Assembly (NCBI GenBank): GCA_902463265.1
Contig: CABQEV010000002.1
Span: forward strand, 62,001 to 126,000
DNA: 64,000 nt
Reading direction: 5' to 3'
From: UMGS1889 sp900556055
GTDB lineage: Bacteria; Bacillota; Clostridia; Oscillospirales; Ruminococcaceae
Shown here one piece after another: positions 58,938 to 64,000 of this stretch. Below the pieces are notes generated by a model. The model worked only from the letters and a program-made list of their open reading frames with translations, made no database searches and was not told the origin of the DNA. Position 1 is the stretch's first letter. The number at the start of each line of letters is the position of its first letter. Position numbers and translations under genes: made by a program.

Positions 58938-59885
58938 TTATTTAAGGAAATCATTTATATCAAATGAGTCGTTTTCGATGATATCGTCGGCATAGTCGGA
59001 GGACATATGGATATAAACAACGCCTGAACCTGTATTGCCGATCATAAGCAGTTCATTGTCAAGCTCCCATACTCTTACGGAATTATCCTTTGCAGTGAGA
59101 TCGGGATCTCCATAGGACTTTTTGCATGAGCTTTCAAGAGATGAGAATGCTTTGCTGATCTCGCTTGATGCAAGATTCATCGAAGGAATGGATGTTGAAT
59201 AGAATAACATTTTGCCCTTATCGAAGAAGTAAATTGTCACTGCGTCATATCCAAGGAATTTTGACTGATATGCAAGAAGAGAATCCCCAACTGTTTCATA
59301 CTGTCCCTTTTTCAGTCCCTTAACAGCAATAACGTCAGCCATCGAGCAGCCATATTTAATGGTAGGTGAAGCAGTGGTCTTTGCTGTATCATTTGCAGAT
59401 GTCGGCGGATTAGTCGAGGAAGATGTGCTTTTTGCGGCACCGACACCTGCCTTGCCGTCCCACACGCCTGCGGATGAGAAGTTATATACAAGCTCGCCGA
59501 TCTTTACGGAGCCTGTGCGCATTTTTCCGTCGCCGCCGAAATAATACTGCCTGCCGTCCAGCTTCTGCCAGCCTGTGAGCATGATGCCGTCAGTGCCGAA
59601 CTTGTAGTATGTATCGCCGATCTTCACCCATGATGTCGCCATTTTTCCTGTGCTGAGGAAATAGTACCACTTGTCGTTGTGCTTGATGAACGAGCTTTTG
59701 ACCATCTTGCCGTCCTTATAATAATAGTATACGCCGTCCTTCTTGACAAAGCCTGTTGTTGATGACGAAGATGCCGAGGAAGAGGGTCTTACAGATGCTG
59801 CCGCAAATGAGTTTACAGGGGCTGCGGCTGTGCAGCCCATAACAAGAGCTGCTATAAAAGCTGCTATTCTTCTTGATTTTTTCAT
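58938..59885 (-). CDS. secreted protein with choline-binding-type repeats (paralogue 1)
   Basis: A 315-residue secreted protein with a signal peptide of about 29 residues, a Ser/Thr linker, about four CW-binding repeats at residues 45-145 (WYYFLSTGKMATSWVKIGDTYYKFG, then YYFGGDGKMRTG) and a C-terminal domain (about 180-315). The latter matches its sister in IKYGCSMADVIAVKGLKKGQY and the end SDYADDIIENDSFDINDFL. The two are tandem paralogues with diverged linkers. The repeats would hold the protein to phosphocholine-bearing polymer or other wall sugar. GGAGG precedes the ATG; own promoter. Confidence 0.87.
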   Translation of the reverse strand: MKKSRRIAAFIAALVMGCTAAAPVNSFAAASVRPSSSASSSSTTGFVKKDGVYYYYKDGKMVKSSFIKHNDKWYYFLSTGKMATSWVKIGDTYYKFGTDGIMLTGWQKLDGRQYYFGGDGKMRTGSVKIGELVYNFSSAGVWDGKAGVGAAKSTSSSTNPPTSANDTAKTTASPTIKYGCSMADVIAVKGLKKGQYETVGDSLLAYQSKFLGYDAVTIYFFDKGKMLFYSTSIPSMNLASSEISKAFSSLESSCKKSYGDPDLTAKDNSVRVWELDNELLMIGNTGSGVVYIHMSSDYADDIIENDSFDINDFLK

Positions 59886-59944
59886 AATAATTACCTCCGT
59901 TTCATTATTTTGAATACATAATTTACAGTATATCTTTATTTTAC

Positions 59945-59973
59945 ATTATATCACCGCAATAAAGCTTCGTCAA
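59945..59973 (-). promoter_or_regulatory. promoter of the choline-binding-protein operon
   Basis: TTGACG and TATAAT with a 17-base spacer on the minus strand and TGA before the -10. The leader is about 55 bases. The gap to secD (59886-60177) otherwise holds only the divergent secD promoter. Confidence 0.8.
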
Positions 59974-60092
59974 TGGTTTTTTGAATACTGTCATTATAAT
60001 GTAACAATTGTAATATCCCGAAAAAATGTCTTATGCGGATATATGCGCAAAGTAAAATTATCCGAAACATGGAGAAAAGTTTCCGCAAACGG

Positions 60093-60121
60093 TTGACATA
60101 TCACGGGAAAAATGATATAAT
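60093..60121 (+). promoter_or_regulatory. promoter of secDF
   Basis: TTGACA and TATAAT with a 17-base spacer and TGA before the -10, about 55 bases ahead of the secD start codon. Confidence 0.85.
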
Positions 60122-60177
60122 TAAACGATAGTTTGAGCCGAAAAGGCTTTTTTCGGCATTGTTTAGGAGGCAGAAAA

Positions 60178-61590
60178 GTGAACAAGGTCAAAAAACCTGT
60201 ATTTTTCATTGTTTTTATTCTGATCGTTCTTTTTTCCTGTTCGGTGCTCTTCGGGTTCAGCACATACTACGGTGATATTGAAACCAAGTATATCAAGGGC
60301 GTTTCCGATATCCGTATGGGAATTGACATCAGAGGCGGCGTTGACGTAACATTTACCCCTCCCGAGGGCTTTGACGCTACCGACAGTCAGCTCGACAGCG
60401 CAAAGGAAGTTATCGTTCAGCGTATGATCAATCTCGGGATCACCGATTACGAGAGCTATATCGACTATACGAATGACAGAATCATTGTCCGTTTCCCGTG
60501 GAAAGAGGGCGAGGCTGATTTCGACCCCGAGAACGCAGTAAAGGAACTTGGCGAAACAGCTATGCTGACATTCCGTGAGGGACACGAGGTGGATTCCGCA
60601 GGACTTCCTACGGGCATTACCGCAGATACGATAATCCTTGAGGGCAAGGACGTAAAGAATGCATATGCATCTTATGTCACACAGCAGTCGGGTTCATCAG
60701 AGTGGGTCGTTGCTCTTGAACTGAATGATTCGGGCGAGAATAACGGTGCTCAGAAGTTCTCCGATGCAACAAAGCGTCTTGCCGAAACAAAGGGTACGAT
60801 CTCGATCTGGATGGATGATACCTGTATTTCATATCCTACTGTAAACGAGTGGATCTCAGGCGGCAGCGCTACTATCAGCGGCAACTTCGACGCTGACAGC
60901 GCAAAGGCACTTGCAGACAAGATCAATTCGGGCGCACTGCCCTTCAAGCTTGTAACATCAAGCTTCTCTACGATCTCTCCGAGCCTCGGAATGGGTGCTC
61001 TTGACGCTATGGTGCTCGCAGGAATAATCGCATTCGTGCTTATTGCGGTTTATGTTATTGTTATTTACAGACTTCCCGGTGCTGTTGCTGTCATCGCTCT
61101 TGCGGGACAGGTTGCAGGTATGCTCGCATTCGTTTCGGGATACTTTGATTTTATGAACAGCTCCATCCTGACTATCCCCGGTATTGCCGGTATCATTCTT
61201 TCAGTCGGAATGGGCGTTGATGCGAATATCATCACATCTGAAAGAATCAAGGAAGAGATCCGTGCGGGAAAAACTCTCGACGGTGCTCTGAATTCGGGCT
61301 TCAAGCGTGCTTTTGCGGCTATCTTTGACGGAAACGTTACAATGATAATCATTGCAATAATCCTGATGGGCGCATTCGGAACTCCCGACAGCATCTTTGC
61401 AAAGCTTCTTCACCCGATATTCTTCATGTTCGGACCATCTACCGCAGGTACGATTTACTCGTTCGGCTATAACCTGCTGACAGGCTGCTTCCTGAACTTC
61501 TTCATGGGCGTATTCTGCTCAAGACTGATGCTTTATTCGCTTTCAAGATTCAAGTGCCTGAGAAATCCCAAGCTTTACGGAGGTGTTTGA
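60178..61590 (+). CDS. secD: preprotein translocase subunit SecD
   Basis: A 470-residue membrane protein with a large extracytoplasmic P1 domain between membrane helix 1 (about 8-25) and helices 2-6. GIDIRGGVDVTF near residue 45 and GISGNF-type and SLGMGALDAMVLAGIIAF segments are standard, and GVDANIITSERIKEEIRAG near 348 is a key RND motif. The start is GTG at 60178 with AGGAGG 7 bases upstream; the longer frame lacks a site. secF follows two bases later. SecDF pulls proteins out of the Sec channel using the proton gradient. Confidence 0.95.
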   Translation: MNKVKKPVFFIVFILIVLFSCSVLFGFSTYYGDIETKYIKGVSDIRMGIDIRGGVDVTFTPPEGFDATDSQLDSAKEVIVQRMINLGITDYESYIDYTNDRIIVRFPWKEGEADFDPENAVKELGETAMLTFREGHEVDSAGLPTGITADTIILEGKDVKNAYASYVTQQSGSSEWVVALELNDSGENNGAQKFSDATKRLAETKGTISIWMDDTCISYPTVNEWISGGSATISGNFDADSAKALADKINSGALPFKLVTSSFSTISPSLGMGALDAMVLAGIIAFVLIAVYVIVIYRLPGAVAVIALAGQVAGMLAFVSGYFDFMNSSILTIPGIAGIILSVGMGVDANIITSERIKEEIRAGKTLDGALNSGFKRAFAAIFDGNVTMIIIAIILMGAFGTPDSIFAKLLHPIFFMFGPSTAGTIYSFGYNLLTGCFLNFFMGVFCSRLMLYSLSRFKCLRNPKLYGGV

Positions 61591-61591
61591 A

Positions 61592-62536
61592 ATGAAGAAA
61601 GAAATTGATTTTATTGCAAAAAGAAAAATATTTTTCACCATTTCCATCATTCTGATAGCTGTATCTATCCTGTCATCATTTATTTTCGGCGTTGATCTTG
61701 ATATCCAGTTCAAGGGCGGTACCATTATCAACTACGCTTATGACGGCGATATTGATGTGACGGAATTTACCTCAAAGGCAAGCGAAGCTCTGGACGGCAT
61801 CACTGTAAATGCCGCAACAGGAACTGATTTCACATCAAACAGAAATTCCATTACACTGTCCCTTATAACAAAATCGGGACTTACTTCCGAAAAGCAGTTT
61901 GATCTTACCAACACTCTTACGGAAGCATATGCCGACAATAATCTTGATCTCATCTCCTCCAGTGACGTTTCGCCGTCCGCAGGATCTGAGTTCTTCAAGA
62001 AGTGCCTTGTTGCCGTAGGGTTTGCGTCTGTCGTTCTTATCATCTACATCGCATTCAGATTTAAGAAGATAAGCGGCTGGAGCGCAGGCGTTATCGCTGT
62101 TATCGCACTTCTGCACGATATTATCGTAACATACGGCACATTCGTTATCTGCCGCATGGAGATAGATGCGAACTTTATGGCTGTTGTTCTGACTATCCTC
62201 GGTTACTCCATCAACAATACGATCGTTATCTATGACCGCATCCGTGAAAACGAGCGTCTTTACGGCAAGAAGAAGTCAAGAAACGAGATCGTAAATATGT
62301 CGATCAATCAGTCTATGACACGTTCTATCCACACTACGGTATCAACACTTATCGCAATGGTAGTTATCACGATCGTTGCACTTGCTGAACGTGTTGATTC
62401 CATCATTTCCTTCTCGTTCCCGCTGATCATAGGCATTATTTCAGGATTTTATTCCTCTGTTTGCCTGGCAGGTCCGCTGTGGACATGGCTCAATGAAAAG
62501 ATCGAGTCAAAGAAGGGCAGCGTTAAAACAGCATGA
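61592..62536 (+). CDS. secF: preprotein translocase subunit SecF
   Basis: A 314-residue partner of SecD with six membrane segments. FGVDLDIQFKGGTIINYAY near residue 30, GYSINNTIVIYDRIRE near 200 and SMTRSIHTTVST near 240 are conserved family motifs. GGAGGTG at the end of secD serves as its ribosome site, and the ATG is one base after the secD stop, so the two are coupled. Confidence 0.95.
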   Translation: MKKEIDFIAKRKIFFTISIILIAVSILSSFIFGVDLDIQFKGGTIINYAYDGDIDVTEFTSKASEALDGITVNAATGTDFTSNRNSITLSLITKSGLTSEKQFDLTNTLTEAYADNNLDLISSSDVSPSAGSEFFKKCLVAVGFASVVLIIYIAFRFKKISGWSAGVIAVIALLHDIIVTYGTFVICRMEIDANFMAVVLTILGYSINNTIVIYDRIRENERLYGKKKSRNEIVNMSINQSMTRSIHTTVSTLIAMVVITIVALAERVDSIISFSFPLIIGIISGFYSSVCLAGPLWTWLNEKIESKKGSVKTA

Positions 62537-62541
62537 TCTTT

Positions 62542-62584
62542 CAGGGACAGGCAAAGGCAGGACCTTTACCTGTCCCTGTTTTAA
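62542..62584 (+). terminator. terminator of secDF
   Basis: CAGGGACAGG (62542-62551) pairs with CCTGTCCCTG (62569-62578), with inner AAAGG/CCTTT, followed by TTTTAA. Confidence 0.8.
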
Positions 62585-62596
62585 TTGGAGAATTTT

Positions 62597-63388
62597 ATGA
62601 TAACAGGAGTTTCAACGGCATCGCTTTATCCTATGGAAACAGAAAAAGCGCTCCGCAGGCTTGCCGAAAATAATGTGCGGAACATGGAGATCTTCATCAA
62701 TACCGACTGTGAGCTTCGTGATCCGTATGCGTCGGAAATGCTGGATATTATCCGAGCCTATGGGCTTAACATCGTTTCGGTGCATCCGTATTCCTGTGCG
62801 ATCGAGCCTATGATGCTGTTCACCGCTTATGAGCGAAGAGTCAACGATATACTCGGCTATTACAGGCGGTTCTTTGAATTTATGAACAAGGTCGGCGCAA
62901 AATATTTTATTCTGCATGGAAACAAGAGGGGAAATCCGTTTCCCGAGGAAAAAAGCTTTGAACGGTTTGCACGTCTGCAGACAGCGGCAAATGAGTTCGG
63001 TGTTTCGGTGCTTCAGGAAAATGTTGCACGGTGTACGGCGGGAAGCCTGGATTCTATGCTGCGTATGCGTGAGCAGATAGGTGAGCTTGCAATGTATGTG
63101 CTGGACACAAAGCAGGCTGTCAGGGCGGGTGAATCGCCTGTTGAGATAGCGGAAAAGCTTGGGGACAGCATAAAGCATATCCATTATTCCGAGTGCAGTG
63201 AGAAGTTTGACTGCGTTGCTTACGGTGAAGGAAAACCACTTGCCAAAGAGCTTTTTTCAGCTCTGAAAAGCTCGGGCTTTAACGGTGCTGTTATGATCGA
63301 GCTGTATGCTGAGAGCTTCAGCGGCGGAGCGGAATTCCTTGCTGAAAACTGCAGAAAATTATCGGACGATGTCATCTCACGATTATAA
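62597..63388 (+). CDS. sugar phosphate isomerase/epimerase-like TIM-barrel protein
   Basis: A 263-residue member of the AP-endonuclease-2/xylose-isomerase-like barrel group. GVSTASLYPM opens the protein, EIFINTDCELRD near residue 30, SVHPYS near 58, FILHGNK near 108, LQENVAR near 137, VLDTKQAVRAG near 160 and HIHYSECS near 187 hold the usual Glu, His and Asp metal ligands. Members include isomerases, epimerases and endonuclease IV; the short length and lack of an endonuclease IV signature favour an isomerase-like role. The start was placed at 62597 behind GGAG. Substrate unknown. Confidence 0.82.
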   Translation: MITGVSTASLYPMETEKALRRLAENNVRNMEIFINTDCELRDPYASEMLDIIRAYGLNIVSVHPYSCAIEPMMLFTAYERRVNDILGYYRRFFEFMNKVGAKYFILHGNKRGNPFPEEKSFERFARLQTAANEFGVSVLQENVARCTAGSLDSMLRMREQIGELAMYVLDTKQAVRAGESPVEIAEKLGDSIKHIHYSECSEKFDCVAYGEGKPLAKELFSALKSSGFNGAVMIELYAESFSGGAEFLAENCRKLSDDVISRL

Positions 63389-63499
63389 CAATGTAATAAA
63401 CAGTTCACCGCCCGTTAATGAAAACTTTTCTGCGGTATGATATAATAAAAATACAATGACATTATAGATCATGACAGATCAGTTTCAAAGGATTGGGCG

Positions 63500-64000
63500 G
63501 TGCTTTCAGTGGATATTTTCATTCCCGATTATGTTAATGTAATAATAAAAAGCCTTGAAAAATCGGGGTTTGAGGCATATATCGTAGGAGGCTGTGTCCG
63601 TGACTGCCTTCTCGGCAGGATTCCAAAGGATTATGATGTCTGCACGAGTGCTGAGCCTGAACAGGTCAAGGCTGTTTTTTCGGATATGCGAATTATTGAG
63701 ACGGGCATTAAGCACGGAACCGTTACCGTAATGTCCGACAATAAGCCCGTTGAGGTGACGACATTTCGTATTGACGGCGATTATGAGGATCACCGCAAGC
63801 CCGAAAACGTTACATATACCAAAAGCTTGGAAGAGGATCTTTCAAGACGTGATTTTACGATAAATGCAATGGCATATTCCGATAAATGCGGTATCATCGA
63901 CCTTTACAATGGTCAGAAGCATCTTTTTACAAGAAAGATACGCTGTGTCGGCGAGCCGGAAAAAAGATTTTCCGAGGATGCGCTGCGTATCCTGCGTGCG
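63500..64000 (+). CDS. cca: CCA-adding tRNA nucleotidyltransferase (5' part; runs off window)
   Basis: The first 167 codons of a class II tRNA nucleotidyltransferase or poly(A)-polymerase-like enzyme. VGGCVRDCLLG near residue 29, KDYDVCTSA near 42 with the two catalytic Asp, TFRIDGDYEDHR near 89 and EEDLSRRDFTINAMAY near 109 are in order, then GEPEKRFSEDALRILRA at the edge. The start is GTG at 63500 with AAAGGA 7 bases upstream; GTG at 63509 is less well placed. A TATAAT at 63441-63446 is a possible -10, but its -35 is weak. Confidence 0.92.
   Translation, partial: MLSVDIFIPDYVNVIIKSLEKSGFEAYIVGGCVRDCLLGRIPKDYDVCTSAEPEQVKAVFSDMRIIETGIKHGTVTVMSDNKPVEVTTFRIDGDYEDHRKPENVTYTKSLEEDLSRRDFTINAMAYSDKCGIIDLYNGQKHLFTRKIRCVGEPEKRFSEDALRILRA

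Noticed and set aside
1..64000. CRISPR arrays, prophage, insertion sequences or integrase att sites
   Set aside because: No regularly spaced repeats, transposase, integrase or phage structural genes were seen. The direct repeats found are coding duplications.

Overview
The window looks like chromosome from a Gram-positive anaerobe of the Clostridia, most like a gut or rumen Ruminococcus (Oscillospiraceae). This rests on several signs seen together: strong AGGAGG-type ribosome sites, TTGACA/TATAAT promoters, a lipoprotein cellulase (GH5), many secreted proteins with Glu/Thr/Ala/Ser-rich linkers, choline-binding-type wall repeats, the [FeFe]-hydrogenase maturase HydE, a FabK-type fatty-acid pathway with fused AccDA, and spmA/spmB. 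No database search was possible, so the taxonomy is inference. I see no phage, insertion sequence, CRISPR array or rRNA. There is one tRNA (Lys-UUU).

Layout. 1-3700: a partial GH5 cellulase, a CobW-family metallochaperone with a His-rich loop, an RNHCP-domain protein and a lipoprotein, all on the minus strand. 3778-10435: a seven-gene minus-strand surface-polysaccharide operon read as PHP phosphoesterase, phosphoribosyltransferase, LicD, TagD-like cytidylyltransferase, GT4, Wzy and Wzx. 10642-16459: an NCS2 purine permease, an HPt protein with TtcA, and a csoR-copA copper operon with a textbook CsoR operator; a second start inside copA would make a free CopZ chaperone. 16459-20549: hydE and a polar amino-acid ABC transporter. 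20550-21324: a gene-free stretch that holds a probable small RNA and paired palindromes. 21324-27965: a duplicated-domain surface protein followed by an Lpl/Ytc-type carbohydrate ABC transporter and a DUF624 protein.

28001-40120: aroE, a lipoprotein and fabD on the minus strand, divergent from fabH-fabK-(membrane protein)-fabG-fabF-accB-fabZ-accC-accDA, then acpP with its own promoter. Together these give a complete type II fatty-acid initiation and elongation set. 40193-46240: a lipoprotein, argG behind three phased ARG-box-like motifs, a GH4-family protein that lacks the usual metal ligands, and tex. 46281-50545: a eukaryotic-type HisA, a membrane protein, a phosphodiester glycosidase and a GT2-GtrA protein (minus strand). 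50732-55404: hemW, two small proteins, tRNA-Lys, spmA/spmB, an AbrB-type regulator and an HD-GYP phosphodiesterase. 55442-59885: cell-wall enzymes (M23 and VanY peptidases) and two paralogous choline-binding-type proteins. 60178-64000: secD, secF, a TIM-barrel isomerase-like protein and the start of a CCA-adding enzyme.

How the parts relate. LicD and the TagD-like enzyme suggest a phosphocholine- or glycerophosphate-decorated surface polymer, and the two choline-binding-repeat proteins 48 kb away could dock on it. The 21-28 kb block reads as one sugar-capture and import unit. The most unusual items are the nested copA/copZ start, the orphan small RNA near 20.83 kb, the unrecognised tandem surface domain, the PHP-PRTase pair in the polysaccharide operon, the altered GH4 protein, and an uncharacterised membrane protein in the slot where fabD usually sits.
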